DNA of 64,000 nucleotides from Paenibacillus eucommiae (GCF_017874215.1 NZ_JAGGLB010000023.1:116052-180051); one strand, 5' to 3'. Positions 7,986-17,729 are shown, counted from the stretch's first letter. A program made the numbers and translations. The notes: generated by a model not told the origin, from the sequence alone.

Positions 7986-8213
7986 TTCAATTTCATCCTC
8001 CTCTGACCTAACTAGCCATTCCTTGAAATTATCTTTAAAATTACGTTAATCCCCTGTTCTCTGTCAAGGTCTAAAATTACACACAATGTATTAAAAAGCA
8101 CTATTCACATATATAAAAACTTGCGTCAACATTCTGGTGCATTCGTTTTAAAAGAAAGCATGTATCAACTACTTACCTTGAGATGTGTATTCTTCTTTGA
8201 TGAATTAGAACGC

Positions 8214-8243
8214 AAAAAGAGCACCTTATAAGGTGCTCTTTTT
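8214..8243 (-). terminator. Rho-independent terminator of tmRNA
   Basis: AAAAAGAGCACCTT-AT-AAGGTGCTCTTTTT is a perfect stem flanked by A and T runs, so it can work in both directions. It lies 12 bp past the 3' end of the minus-strand tmRNA gene. Confidence 0.9.
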
Positions 8244-8254
8244 AATGATACTAA

Positions 8255-8617
8255 TGGAGGCGAGGGGAGTCGAACCCCTGTCCGAAAATATCGCAACACA
8301 GACATCTACGGGTGTAGTTACAGTTTTGATGTCACCCGAGAGTCGTCCTGTAACCGACTACTCGTTGGGTCAGCCTGATTGTCTTCCTCCGTTCGACCCC
8401 AGGCGGAGACCAAACGGCGTATCCCACTATAGTTGAGCCCCTATCCCAGTCACATGGGCGATGCTAGGTAGGAGCACGCCAACAGTTTCTTAGGCTGCTA
8501 AAGCGTAGTTGTTTTGTGTTTTGCCATTTAATAGGCTTTAGCGTTGATAAAGCGGACGCGTCCCCACTACCCGCAACCCATGCCCAAACTATCCCCGTCG
8601 AATCCATAAACGCCCCC
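8255..8617 (-). ncRNA. ssrA: tmRNA (ssrA)
   Basis: On the minus strand the 5' end GGGGGCGTTTATGGATTCGA pairs with the 3' end CGCCTCCA to form the tRNA-like acceptor, and GGTTCGACTCCCCT is the T-arm. Length is about 363 nt. The reading frame for the proteolysis tag runs GGC AAA ACA CAA AAC AAC TAC GCT TTA GCA GCC TAA, giving the tag (A)GKTQNNYALAA after the tRNA-borne alanine. CCA is not encoded after the discriminator base and must be added. tmRNA with SmpB rescues stalled ribosomes and marks the products for ClpP-type proteases. smpB lies directly upstream on the same strand, a common Bacillales order. Confidence 0.97.
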
Positions 8618-8621
8618 AGGA

Positions 8622-8668
8622 TACTTTCCGATAGAAAGTAAAGCTTCGTAAACTTACTATTTACGAAG
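8622..8668 (-). other. Two hairpins in the 5' leader of pre-tmRNA
   Basis: Directly upstream of the tmRNA 5' end lie two perfect stems: TACTTTC-N5-GAAAGTA (8622-8640) and CTTCGTAAA-N7-TTTACGAAG (8644-8668). A TATACT element at 8742-8747 (minus strand) could be the promoter -10, which would put both hairpins in the transcribed leader that is removed during 5' processing. Their role is unknown. Confidence 0.45.
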
Positions 8669-8863
8669 TTGAGTGTAACGGACTACTACTCGAGCCGAAT
8701 AGATCGTCAAGATTGCCACTTGTTACTGTTGCTACTAATTAAGTATAACACAAATCACTGCATATAGAACACATTCATTACTGGAAGCTCAGGTTTTCCA
8801 TACCATATGCTTTTCAGCTAATCCATACTCAGCCAGCTTGCACCTTCTAAAGCTGTCCAATTC

Positions 8864-9346
8864 TTACCGAGCGACCTTTTGCTTCTCACGGAGAGCACGC
8901 TGGATATCGCGCTGTGCATCCTTTTTAGCTGCGGTTTCTCGCTTATCGAATTGCTTCTTCCCTCTACCCACACCTATTAACAGCTTCGCATATCCATTCT
9001 TGATGTACACCTTGAGTGGAACCAAGGTATAACCTTCTTGCTTAGCAAGACCGAGCAGCTTCCTGATCTCGACCTTTTTGAGCAGCAGCTTGCGTGCCCG
9101 AGTAGGATCGGTAGGATTACTGCGGTTGCCTTGCTCAAATGGACTAATATGCATATTGTGTACAAAAGCCTCTCCATTCCGAATCGTCGAAAAGCTATCG
9201 GATAGGTTCGCTTTACCCGACCGCAAGGACTTGATCTCCGTGCCAGTTAGCACTAGACCGCATTCGAATGTATCTTCGATAAAGTAATCATGCGAGGCTT
9301 TCTTGTTCTGGGCCAGCACTTTACCATCTGCTTTCTTGGTTGCCAC
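8864..9346 (-). CDS. smpB: SsrA-binding protein SmpB
   Basis: A 160-residue SmpB. Conserved features are NKKASHDYFIEDTFECGLVL, TGTEIKSLR, NLSDSF, the HISPFEQGN stretch and the basic C-terminal tail with KKDAQRDIQRALREK, which enters the empty mRNA channel of the stalled ribosome. SmpB binds the tRNA-like part of tmRNA and delivers it to the A site. Gene order on the minus strand is rnr, smpB, ssrA. About 246 bp separate it from tmRNA, which probably has its own promoter, and about 516 bp separate it from rnr. Confidence 0.97.
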   Translation of the reverse strand: MATKKADGKVLAQNKKASHDYFIEDTFECGLVLTGTEIKSLRSGKANLSDSFSTIRNGEAFVHNMHISPFEQGNRSNPTDPTRARKLLLKKVEIRKLLGLAKQEGYTLVPLKVYIKNGYAKLLIGVGRGKKQFDKRETAAKKDAQRDIQRALREKQKVAR

Positions 9347-9862
9347 GTGAGAACACCCCTTCCCGCCTAAGTGAAGTTATTGTACCAACTTCAAGGCAAG
9401 AAATCAAGGCAGCTCCCTTTGTTCGCTCACAATTTACCCATAGTCACTGTCTGGAGTTTATTTGAAGTTTCTAAGATAGGAGAAAAGATAGCGGCAAAAA
9501 GGTGAGATATAGCAAACTAACAGCAGCAAGAGACAGCACTACATAAAGACCAACGAGACACCAAACTGCCGTCTCCATGCCAGCCAACAGCCACTGGCAC
9601 GCCTGAAATGCAAATCAATGCAACGCATCAAAGCCAGCAAGTACAGTTCGATTGTTCAACCTTTCTGAGCACCACTTTAGATAGCGCCCGAAGGGAATAG
9701 AGCTACAGAACGTGTGTAGCCTAGCCGCAACACCACGCAAACGGCGGTGTCACCACCCTCCGCTCACGCGTGGCTTGCCTCCTCGCGTCCGGCCGCCCAG
9801 CGGCGTCGCCCCCGCCCCAGCGGGCGGGCCAGCGCCCACCGCACTAACGGCGGCAGCGCCGC
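9347..9862. other. Intergenic region between rnr and smpB
   Basis: No gene is supported here. The half next to rnr (about 9730-9862) is extremely GC-rich, with GC hairpins such as GGCGGC...GCCGCC just past the rnr stop, continuing the composition of the RNase R tail. The other half is ordinary AT-rich DNA. Confidence 0.6.
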
Positions 9863-12409
9863 CTACTTCCGCCGCTTCTTCGGCGCAGCCCCAGCCCCGG
9901 CTCCGCCGGCGCCAACACCACCGCCCTGCCCGCGGCGGCGGCCACCCTTAGCGAGCGCGTTCACGCTGCTCGCCCAATCCAGCCCGCCCGCTGCCGCAGG
10001 TGCGGGCGCTCCGCCACCACCGCTGCCGCGCTTCGCGCCTGCGGTGCCTGAACCAGCCGCTGGAGCTGCGCTTCCCAGCGAAATAGCACCCCGGCGGCTC
10101 TTCTTTTTGCCGCCTTGAGCCTTGGCCTTCGGCGCAACCATCGCCCCTTTGCCAGGCTTCTTCTTGCCTCCGGCCCCGGCAAAACCAACGCCGGACGGCT
10201 TACCGCCAGCACGGCCGCCTGCTCCAGAAGAACGGCCACCGCCGACGAAGCTGACCTTATGGCTGCGCGATTTCATTCCGACCATATCGAAGTCGATCGT
10301 ACGTTCAGCTACATTCACTCGCGCTACGCGCACCTTGGCTTCATCGCCGATCCGGAAAACCTTGGAGGTGCGCTCGCCAATGAGAGCATGTTGCATCTCA
10401 TGATAATGATAATAATCGTCTGTCAAATCGCTAAGACGGATCAGGCCCTCAACGGAATTGTCGAGCTCGACGAAAATACCGAAATTGGTCACACCGGAGA
10501 TAATGCCTTCGAATTCCTCCCCGATTTTATCGAGCATAAACTCTGCCTTCTTAAGTGCGTCTGTCTCCCGCTCCGCTTCAACAGCGACACGCTCACGTTC
10601 AGACGATTGACGGGCAATATCATCCATCCTCGAAGCCAGGTAGTCATGGCGCTTATCGGACATAATGCCATTCTCAATAATTTCACGGATTACCCTATGA
10701 ATAATAAGATCGGGATACCGGCGAATTGGAGAAGTGAAGTGGGAATAAAACTCCGCTGAAAGCCCAAAGTGACCCAAGCTCAAAGCATCATAACGCGCCT
10801 GCTTCATAGAACGCAGCATCACCTTACTAATAACTGGCTCCTCCGGCTTGCCTTTGATCTCTTCAAGCAAAGTTTGCAAAGCCCGTGGATGTACAGTGTT
10901 ACCCTTGCCGCGCACCACATAGCCAAAATTCGTAATAAATTCCATGAAATGAATCAGCTTTTCTGGATCAGGATCTTCATGGATCCGGTACAGGAAAGGC
11001 ACCTTAAGGAAGTGAAAATGCTCAGCAACCGTCTCATTGGCAGCAAGCATAAACTCCTCAATCATCATTTCCGCGATGGAACGCTCTCTTTTAATAATCT
11101 CAGTCGGCTTCCCGTCAGGATCCACCAAAATTTTAGACTCATCAAAATCAAAATCAATAGCCCCACGCTTCATCCGTCTTCCACGCAGCAGCAGCGCAAG
11201 TTCCTTCATAGTACGAAAATCTTCAAGTAAATAATCATACCGTTCAAAAAGCTCTGGATCCGGCTCCAGCTCTTCATCAGACACCAGCTTACGCACATTC
11301 GTGTATGTCATGCGTTCACTTGTACGAATCACACTTGTAAAAATATCATGCCGAACCACATTTGCCTGCGCATCAAGCTCCATCTCACAGGATAAAGTCA
11401 GCCTGTCCACTTTTGGGTGAAGGGAGCATATGCCATTGGACAAACGATGCGGCAGCATGGGAATCACACGGTCCACCAAATACACGGAGCAGCCGCGATG
11501 ATATGCTTCCCGGTCTAGTGCCGAATCTTCCTTTACATAGTAGCCCACGTCCGCAATATGCACGCCCAGCAAATAGTTCCCATTAGGCAGCCTTTCCACG
11601 TTCACGGCATCATCCAGATCCTTGGCATCCTCACCATCGATCGTAACGATTCGCTTATTGCGTAAATCCTTGCGGCCTTTTATTTCTTCCTCCGTTATCG
11701 CATCGGGCGCAGCTTCTGCTTCAGCAACCACTTCATCTTGAAAAGCTTCGGGAAGCTGGAATTTACGGATAATAGCAAGAATATCCACACCTGGGTCGTC
11801 CTTGTGACCGAGAATCTCGACAACTTCACCCTCTGCAGCAGCGCGGCCCTCCGGATAATGGACAATATTCACAACTACTTTCTGCCCATCCGCAGCACCA
11901 TGAAAAGCTTCCTTAGGGATAAAAATATCTCTGCCAATACGCTTGTCATCAGGCACTACAAAGCCATAGCTGTCCTGATTCTGAAAAAGACCCACCAGCT
12001 TCGTATTCGCACGCGTCACTACACGCACAATTTCCCCTTCAAGCCTGCCTCCAGCCTGACTTTTAACAGTGATACGAACCAGAACAATATCGTTGTTCAT
12101 TGCTGTGTTCATGTCGTTAGCATGGACGTAAACGTCCGGATGCTCCCGATCCTCAGGAATCAGAAAACCAAAGCCCTTGGCATGCGCCTGCAGTTTACCG
12201 CGGATCAAATTCATTCTCTCCGGAACTCCATAGCGATCATTGCGTGTTCTAAGAACATGCCCTTCCTGCTCAAGCTCATTTAATATTTTTAGAAATGCTT
12301 TAAATTCAGAGGCACCTTCAATTGCAAAATGCTTTTCCAGCTCCTGATAAGTCATCGGCTTATAAGCGGTATCCCTGATAAAAGATAAAACCTCAGATTT
12401 AGTTACCAT
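9863..12409 (-). CDS. rnr: Ribonuclease R
   Basis: An 848-residue 3'-5' exoribonuclease of the RNB family that degrades structured RNA and works with tmRNA-SmpB on defective messages. ATG 12409 is chosen because AAGGTGG lies 7 nt upstream and MVTKSEVLSFIRDTAYKPM is the normal family start; an in-frame ATG at 12484 has only a weak site. Order: N-terminal winged helix (1-70), two cold-shock domains (about 75-220), RNB domain with the metal-binding IDGEDAKDLDDAV, and an S1 domain (GIISGVTNFGIFVELDNSVEG). The last about 133 residues are a low-complexity Gly/Ala/Lys tail ending in PKKRRK, encoded by very GC-rich DNA. The basic tail may bind ribosomes or RNA. Confidence 0.96.
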   Translation of the reverse strand: MVTKSEVLSFIRDTAYKPMTYQELEKHFAIEGASEFKAFLKILNELEQEGHVLRTRNDRYGVPERMNLIRGKLQAHAKGFGFLIPEDREHPDVYVHANDMNTAMNNDIVLVRITVKSQAGGRLEGEIVRVVTRANTKLVGLFQNQDSYGFVVPDDKRIGRDIFIPKEAFHGAADGQKVVVNIVHYPEGRAAAEGEVVEILGHKDDPGVDILAIIRKFQLPEAFQDEVVAEAEAAPDAITEEEIKGRKDLRNKRIVTIDGEDAKDLDDAVNVERLPNGNYLLGVHIADVGYYVKEDSALDREAYHRGCSVYLVDRVIPMLPHRLSNGICSLHPKVDRLTLSCEMELDAQANVVRHDIFTSVIRTSERMTYTNVRKLVSDEELEPDPELFERYDYLLEDFRTMKELALLLRGRRMKRGAIDFDFDESKILVDPDGKPTEIIKRERSIAEMMIEEFMLAANETVAEHFHFLKVPFLYRIHEDPDPEKLIHFMEFITNFGYVVRGKGNTVHPRALQTLLEEIKGKPEEPVISKVMLRSMKQARYDALSLGHFGLSAEFYSHFTSPIRRYPDLIIHRVIREIIENGIMSDKRHDYLASRMDDIARQSSERERVAVEAERETDALKKAEFMLDKIGEEFEGIISGVTNFGIFVELDNSVEGLIRLSDLTDDYYHYHEMQHALIGERTSKVFRIGDEAKVRVARVNVAERTIDFDMVGMKSRSHKVSFVGGGRSSGAGGRAGGKPSGVGFAGAGGKKKPGKGAMVAPKAKAQGGKKKSRRGAISLGSAAPAAGSGTAGAKRGSGGGGAPAPAAAGGLDWASSVNALAKGGRRRGQGGGVGAGGAGAGAAPKKRRK

Positions 12410-12655
12410 AATTTTTCCACCTTCTTGTTTGTTTCTCGTGTTTGTTTTCCGGGCTTTCCCCGGTTTGTTTGTTTCCTCACTCATTACGGATAGGCGCCTT
12501 GATATACGCACAGGTAAATCTGATGACTCAGGTCAAAAGAATGCGAGGCCAGCTATACAGGCGCTCCACACATGCCCATACCAACCCGTCCATTCGCTTC
12601 AATCCATATATCTTATTAATCATTATCGCCAAATTCTACACACAGTTATAACTAA

Positions 12656-12698
12656 ATAAAAATAAAAACAGCAGGAATAGGATTTCCCTGCTGTCATA
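12656..12698 (-). terminator. Rho-independent terminator of secG
   Basis: Read on the minus strand, ACAGCAGG and CCTGCTGT pair across a short loop and are followed by TTTTTATTT. It lies 11 bp past the secG stop and separates secG from rnr. Confidence 0.85.
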
Positions 12699-12708
12699 GT
12701 TTTATGTG

Positions 12709-12945
12709 CTACTGTTTAACTACGTAAGCTGCAACAATCGAGAGAATGAAAAACGCCGTTGCAAGTCCCATCGTAAGCCTTGATAAGAATAGGTCCAATC
12801 CACGAGCCTTCTGTTTACCGAACAGATGCTCAGCACCACCGGAAATCGCCCCCGACAACCCTGCGCTTTTACCTTTTTGAAGAAGAACAACAGCAATCAT
12901 TCCAATAGAAGCTATAATTAATAAAATCTTCGTCGCTATTTCCAT
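12709..12945 (-). CDS. secG: Protein translocase subunit SecG
   Basis: A 78-residue SecG with the family core VVLLQKGKSAGLSGAISGGAE between two membrane helices (residues about 3-22 and 55-76). ATG 12945 gives the usual SecG length; a longer frame from 13005 adds 20 residues that do not resemble the family. SecG joins SecYE to form the translocation channel and helps the SecA-driven step. Position between the enolase region and rnr matches B. subtilis. A strong terminator follows. Confidence 0.93.
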   Translation of the reverse strand: MEIATKILLIIASIGMIAVVLLQKGKSAGLSGAISGGAEHLFGKQKARGLDLFLSRLTMGLATAFFILSIVAAYVVKQ

Positions 12946-13253
12946 GTGAGCACCCCAATTGCCTGTACTTGCCGAATGAATCAGCATGAGTATTTTACCA
13001 TACAACGCTTAAATTTACAAGGATGAGCCTGTATCCAGCTTGTATTCAGCTGGCATTCAGCCTGCATTCCCATGTTTTTCGTTTACATCTGATCTGCACC
13101 ATCACTGCATTACGCTGCATTTCATATGCAAATTAATTACACACTCCTGAAAACATGGCCTCAACATTGTCCCCAATATAGCCCCACTCAAGCAAACTAG
13201 CCCTGTCAGAAATTATGTGAACAATCCACTTTAGTTTCATGCATGCTTCCCAA

Positions 13254-13961
13254 TCACTCCCGATAAGAAGGAACCGGGGCCCTGTAGGCCCTCTTGCTTT
13301 TATGCCGGCCAAGAAAGGCTTGGACCGCTTGCTTGGCACACCAAAGGGCAAATAGAGTGAACAAACCAGCCCACAGTATCGCGGGCAATCCCGTGTAATT
13401 GCTGAGAATTGAAGCGTCACCCGCTTTGTTAGGATCAGACCAGGCATAGACCATCAAAGAAAACGGGCCAAAAACGGACTCCTCCAAACAAAGAAAGGCA
13501 AGCAGCAAATAATAAAAATTTCGGATCCACTGGGCCTTGGTAAGCAGCATCACAATTACGTTCAAAGCAATAAATCCGCCTAAAAAGGTCACACCATACG
13601 AATTCCTTACGAATAGCACCAAGGATACTATTGCCAGCAGTGTGATTACTATCAGTCCCTGCCGCTGCCGACCTTTGGCATACGCGGCAAACAAGTACCA
13701 GGTGAACAGCGAGGCGGTCATATACCCGGAAAGCGCAATCGGAAAAATGGACCATGACTTCGTAATAGTGGAATAAGTAACTCCGCTATGATCGGCGTAG
13801 AGCTCAATAAACATTACATTTCCAGAGAGCGCCAAAGTAATGATGGCATGGCCGAATTCATGGACCATCGTATCCAAATTGCGAAAAAAAGAAGAGGGGA
13901 CCAGGTGTGTCAGCAAAGCGGAGCCTATCAAAAACAAGATAGTTTTCACCCAATTGCCCAA
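13254..13961 (-). CDS. M50B-like membrane metallopeptidase
   Basis: A 235-residue protein with about six or seven hydrophobic segments. HEFGH (in TMVHEFGHAIITLALSGN, residues about 32-50) is the zinc-binding HExxH motif of M50-type proteases, placed in an early helix as in the M50B-like family. A second ligand motif of the site-2 protease type (NxxPxxxxDG) is not obvious. It lies 38 bp downstream of eno on the same strand and could be read through from it. The substrate is unknown. Families of this type include proteins without shown protease activity, so the catalytic role is inference. Confidence 0.75.
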   Translation of the reverse strand: MGNWVKTILFLIGSALLTHLVPSSFFRNLDTMVHEFGHAIITLALSGNVMFIELYADHSGVTYSTITKSWSIFPIALSGYMTASLFTWYLFAAYAKGRQRQGLIVITLLAIVSLVLFVRNSYGVTFLGGFIALNVIVMLLTKAQWIRNFYYLLLAFLCLEESVFGPFSLMVYAWSDPNKAGDASILSNYTGLPAILWAGLFTLFALWCAKQAVQAFLGRHKSKRAYRAPVPSYRE

Positions 13962-13998
13962 ACCTCATCCCCCCTCTCGAAGAAAGATTAATTAAAGA

Positions 13999-15291
13999 TT
14001 ATTTAAATGATTTAAGATTATAAAATGCTGACTTGCCCGCATACTTGGAAACACTGGACAGTTCATCTTCAATACGAAGCAATTGGTTGTATTTCGCAAC
14101 GCGGTCCGTACGGGAAGGTGCACCTGTCTTGATTTGTCCTGCATTGGTAGCTACGGCGATGTCAGCAATCGTGCTGTCTTCGCTCTCGCCGGAACGATGG
14201 GAGATAACAGCTGTGTAGCCTGCGCGTTTAGCCATTTCAATAGCATCAAAGGTTTCAGTCAACGTTCCGATTTGATTCACTTTTACCAAGATGGAGTTGC
14301 CGATGCCTTGCTCGATACCCGTGGACAAACGCTCTGTGTTCGTTACGAACAGATCGTCTCCTACCAGTTGAACCTTGCCGCCAAGCTTCTCGGTCAGCAG
14401 CTTCCAGCCATCCCAGTCGTCTTCGGAGCAGCCATCTTCAATGGTGATAATCGGATATTTATCGGCCCACTCAGCAAGTAAATCCACGAATTCAGCAGAA
14501 GTGTATGATTTGCCTTCGCCTTCCAGATGGTATTTACCGTCTTTGTAGAATTCCGTAGAAGCGACGTCCATACCAAGGAATACATCTTCGCCCGGCTTGT
14601 AGCCTGCACGTTCAATGGCAACAATGATCGTTTTGATTGCTTCTTCGTTGGAGCTAAGGTTTGGAGCGAATCCGCCCTCATCGCCTACCGCTGTGTTAAG
14701 GCCTTGTTCTTTAAGTACAGCTTTCAAGCTATGGAAAATCTCAGTACCGATGCGCAGCGCTTCTTTGAAGTTAGGAGCACCAACTGGCAGTACCATGAAT
14801 TCTTGAACATCCACGTTATTGTCCGCATGCGCGCCGCCGTTTACGATGTTCATCATCGGCACAGGAAGCGTTTTGGCGTTGAATCCGCCTAAGTATACAT
14901 ACAAAGGTACATCCAGAGCATCAGCTGCAGCACGTGCAACTGCCATGGATACAGCCAGAATTGCATTAGCGCCCAGCTTGGCTTTGTTTGGAGTTCCGTC
15001 CAGCTCGATCATTTTTTGGTCGATGCCGACTTGATCCAGTGCATCCAGACCGATGATCTCAGGAGCAATGATTTCGTTGACGTTCTCAACGGCCTTCAGG
15101 ACGCCTTTACCTAAATAACGACTCTTATCTCCATCACGAAGTTCTACGGCCTCATAAGCGCCTGTGGAGGCTCCAGAAGGCACGATAGCACGACCCATCG
15201 CTCCTGATTCTAAATAAACCTCTACCTCAACCGTCGGATTCCCCCGGGAATCCAGAACCTCGCGTGCGTAAACATCAGAAATTGTACTCAT
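13999..15291 (-). CDS. eno: Enolase
   Basis: A 430-residue enolase that converts 2-phosphoglycerate to phosphoenolpyruvate in glycolysis and also sits in RNA-degradosome-like complexes in Gram-positives. Typical elements are the start MSTISDVYAREVLDSRGNPT, the GASTG lid loop, GDEGGFAPN, the Mg ligand region FLGMDVAS, IEDGCSEDDW, GDDLFVTN and VKVNQIGTLTET with the catalytic Lys, and the C-terminal SHRSGESED. GAAGGGGTG precedes the ATG. It is the last gene of the gap operon, 111 bp after gpmI, with a possible own promoter in that gap. IEDGCSEDDW differs slightly from the more common IEDGLAEDDW, with no loss of a ligand. Confidence 0.98.
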   Translation of the reverse strand: MSTISDVYAREVLDSRGNPTVEVEVYLESGAMGRAIVPSGASTGAYEAVELRDGDKSRYLGKGVLKAVENVNEIIAPEIIGLDALDQVGIDQKMIELDGTPNKAKLGANAILAVSMAVARAAADALDVPLYVYLGGFNAKTLPVPMMNIVNGGAHADNNVDVQEFMVLPVGAPNFKEALRIGTEIFHSLKAVLKEQGLNTAVGDEGGFAPNLSSNEEAIKTIIVAIERAGYKPGEDVFLGMDVASTEFYKDGKYHLEGEGKSYTSAEFVDLLAEWADKYPIITIEDGCSEDDWDGWKLLTEKLGGKVQLVGDDLFVTNTERLSTGIEQGIGNSILVKVNQIGTLTETFDAIEMAKRAGYTAVISHRSGESEDSTIADIAVATNAGQIKTGAPSRTDRVAKYNQLLRIEDELSSVSKYAGKSAFYNLKSFK

Positions 15292-15352
15292 TGCATATAC
15301 ACCCCTTCATTATTATTCGAAATTTTTTACTAAGATGCGTGTTAAATGCATG

Positions 15353-15381
15353 CTTATAATAACTTTTTAGCTGTTTGTTAA
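15353..15381 (-). promoter_or_regulatory. Candidate internal promoter for eno
   Basis: On the minus strand TTAACA and TATAAG are separated by 17 nt, about 60 bp before the eno start. The pattern fits a SigA promoter, but the surrounding DNA is AT-rich and chance matches are likely. Confidence 0.35.
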
Positions 15382-15402
15382 GTTTGTAAGTACTAACAAT
15401 AG

Positions 15403-16953
15403 TTAATTTGCCTGCAATCTCTTTATAATGGTTGTTCCAGTAATTTCCGCAGGAACTCCAAGCTCAAGCAGATCCAGCATAGTTGGAGCAATGTCAGCCA
15501 AAATACCGCCATCTCTTAGTGTAACATGATTGGCTGTAACAATGAAAGGAACGGGATTGGTAGTATGTGCCGTGTTCCGGCTGCCATCGGGATTCGTCAC
15601 AACGTCTGCATTGCCGTGGTCAGCCGTAATGCAAGCCACTCCACCTTTGGCAAGAATCGCTTCAACCACCCGGCCCAGACAAACATCCGTAGCTTCGATT
15701 GCTTTCACGGTAGGCTCCAGCAGCCCGGAATGCCCTACCATATCCGGATTGGCGAAGTTCATAATGATCACGTCCTGACGCTCAGCTTCGATCTCCTGAA
15801 CTACCGCATCGGCAAGCTCATAGGCACTCATCTCTGGCTTGAGGTCGTAGGTTGCCACTTTTGGTGAAGGAATAAGAATACGCGTCTCCCCAGGGAACGG
15901 CTCATCGCGTCCACCGTTGAAAAAGAACGTGACATGCGGATATTTCTCCGTCTCAGCTGCACGCAGCTGCCTCAGATCGTTCTGCACCAGCACTTCACCA
16001 AGCGTATTGTCAAGATTTCGCGACTTGTAAGCAACGTAGCCCCCGACCGTTTCGCTGAACAGTGTCAGGCACACGTAGTACAAATTTTTCGGCGGATGAG
16101 CTCCGCGGTCAAACCCGCGGAAATCTTCATTCGTAAACACTTGGGAAAGCTGGATCGCCCGATCCGGACGAAAGTTAAAGAAAACTACTGCATCTTCGCT
16201 CTCTACCAAGCCTACCGGTTTATCGAAGGCATCTACAATAACCGTCGGCATCACAAACTCATCAAAAACAGATTTCTCGTAAGATTCAACGACAGCTCTC
16301 AGCGGATCTGTATAATGCGGGCCATCGCCATACACCATCGCGCGGTAGGATTTCTCCGTACGCTCCCAACGCTTATCACGGTCCATCGCATAATAACGGC
16401 CTTGAATCGTTGCTATTTGACCCACGCCAACCTCAGAAATTTTCTTTATCAGACGTTCCACATAGCCTCTCGCGGAATCTGGCGCTACGTCACGACCGTC
16501 CAGGAAGGCATGGATGTAGACATCCTCCAGCTCTTCCTTCTTCGCCAGATCAAGCAGCGCAAACAAATGGTCAATATGGCTGTGAACTCCGCCATCTGAG
16601 AGCAGCCCGTATAAATGCAGCTTTTTGCCGTTTGTCTTGGCATGCCTTACGGCGCCAATCAGTGTTTCATTATCATAGAAATCCCCGTCACGAATCGACT
16701 TCGAAATACGCGTCAAATCCTGATATACAATACGGCCCGCACCAATATTTAAATGCCCGACCTCGGAATTTCCCATCTGTCCTTCGGGCAGTCCGACCGC
16801 TTCTCCGCAAGCCGTTAACGTCGTATGGGGAAAAGTCGACCAATAACGATCATAGTTTGGCTTGTTAGCAAAGGCTACCGCATTCCCTTGCACCTCCGAG
16901 CGAAGCCCGAAGCCGTCAAGAATAATCAATGCTACCGGTTTCGGTCTGGACAT
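15403..16953 (-). CDS. gpmI: 2,3-bisphosphoglycerate-independent phosphoglycerate mutase
   Basis: A 516-residue iPGM. It moves the phosphate between 3- and 2-phosphoglycerate through a phosphoserine; the Ser lies in MGNSEVGHLNIGAGR. Metal-ligand motifs of the alkaline phosphatase fold are present: ILDGFG, GRDVAPDSA, MNFANPDMVGH and TADHGNAD. ATG 16953 lies one base after the tpiA stop (TAGgATG) with GGAAGGGG upstream, and it gives the normal length; the frame is open seven residues further up without a better site. This Mn-dependent enzyme is required in sporulating Bacillales. Confidence 0.97.
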   Translation of the reverse strand: MSRPKPVALIILDGFGLRSEVQGNAVAFANKPNYDRYWSTFPHTTLTACGEAVGLPEGQMGNSEVGHLNIGAGRIVYQDLTRISKSIRDGDFYDNETLIGAVRHAKTNGKKLHLYGLLSDGGVHSHIDHLFALLDLAKKEELEDVYIHAFLDGRDVAPDSARGYVERLIKKISEVGVGQIATIQGRYYAMDRDKRWERTEKSYRAMVYGDGPHYTDPLRAVVESYEKSVFDEFVMPTVIVDAFDKPVGLVESEDAVVFFNFRPDRAIQLSQVFTNEDFRGFDRGAHPPKNLYYVCLTLFSETVGGYVAYKSRNLDNTLGEVLVQNDLRQLRAAETEKYPHVTFFFNGGRDEPFPGETRILIPSPKVATYDLKPEMSAYELADAVVQEIEAERQDVIIMNFANPDMVGHSGLLEPTVKAIEATDVCLGRVVEAILAKGGVACITADHGNADVVTNPDGSRNTAHTTNPVPFIVTANHVTLRDGGILADIAPTMLDLLELGVPAEITGTTIIKRLQAN

Positions 16954-16954
16954 C

Positions 16955-17707
16955 CTACTTCGCCCCTTCCACAAGCTGAATGTAGGAAGAAGGCTCCAGG
17001 CTGGCTCCCCCTACAAGCGCTCCGTCGATATCCGTTTGAGCCATGTATTCTGCAATATTAGCTGGCTTAACGCTGCCACCGTATTGAATGCGCACCGCTT
17101 CAGCAGTCTCAGTCCCGTAAAGTCCGCTAACCAGCTGACGGATATAGCCGATGACATCTTGAGCATCTTCAGCTGTTGAGGATTTACCGGTTCCAATAGC
17201 CCAGATAGGCTCGTAGGCAATAACGACTTTTGCAGCCTGCTCAGCACTGATGTTTTGGAAAGCAGCTTCGGTTTGCACCTTGCATACTTCCTTCGTTTGC
17301 CCGGCTTCTCTTTCCTCCAGCTTCTCGCCCACACAAACGATTGGTGTTAAGCCATGTTTGAAGGCAGCAGCCACTTTTTTATTGACAATTTCGTCTGTTT
17401 CAGCAAAATAAGCTCTGCGCTCCGAATGTCCAATAATGACATACTCCACACCTAGCTCCTTCAGCATAACGCCGCTGATTTCACCTGTGAATGCTCCATT
17501 GTCTTCAAAGTGTAAATTTTGCGCCCCGATATGAAGCGATGTTCCCTTGGCAGCTTCCACAAGTGCCGGAAGGTTGGTATAAGGTGCGCAAATGACGCTT
17601 TCCACCTCTTGAATTTCTACTTGTCCCTTGACTTCATTGACGAAGCTGACTGCTTCAGAGACGGTTTTGAACATTTTCCAGTTGCCTGCAATAATCGGTT
17701 TTCTCAT
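16955..17707 (-). CDS. tpiA: Triosephosphate isomerase
   Basis: A 250-residue TIM-barrel enzyme that interconverts dihydroxyacetone phosphate and glyceraldehyde 3-phosphate. Active-site elements are visible: AGNWKM with the Lys, VIIGHSERR with the His, AYEPIWAIGTG with the catalytic Glu and start of the closing loop, and VGGASL near the C-terminus. It lies 22 bp after pgk and one base before gpmI, in the middle of the glycolytic operon. Confidence 0.98.
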   Translation of the reverse strand: MRKPIIAGNWKMFKTVSEAVSFVNEVKGQVEIQEVESVICAPYTNLPALVEAAKGTSLHIGAQNLHFEDNGAFTGEISGVMLKELGVEYVIIGHSERRAYFAETDEIVNKKVAAAFKHGLTPIVCVGEKLEEREAGQTKEVCKVQTEAAFQNISAEQAAKVVIAYEPIWAIGTGKSSTAEDAQDVIGYIRQLVSGLYGTETAEAVRIQYGGSVKPANIAEYMAQTDIDGALVGGASLEPSSYIQLVEGAK

Positions 17708-17729
17708 CCGTGACTCACTCCTCTATCCA

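Noticed and set aside
8233..8436. A 67-residue plus-strand frame
   Set aside because: It lies inside the tmRNA gene on the opposite strand.
9712..10118. Plus-strand Pro/Ala-rich frames opposite the RNase R tail
   Set aside because: They are products of the GC-rich repeats and have no start site or homology.
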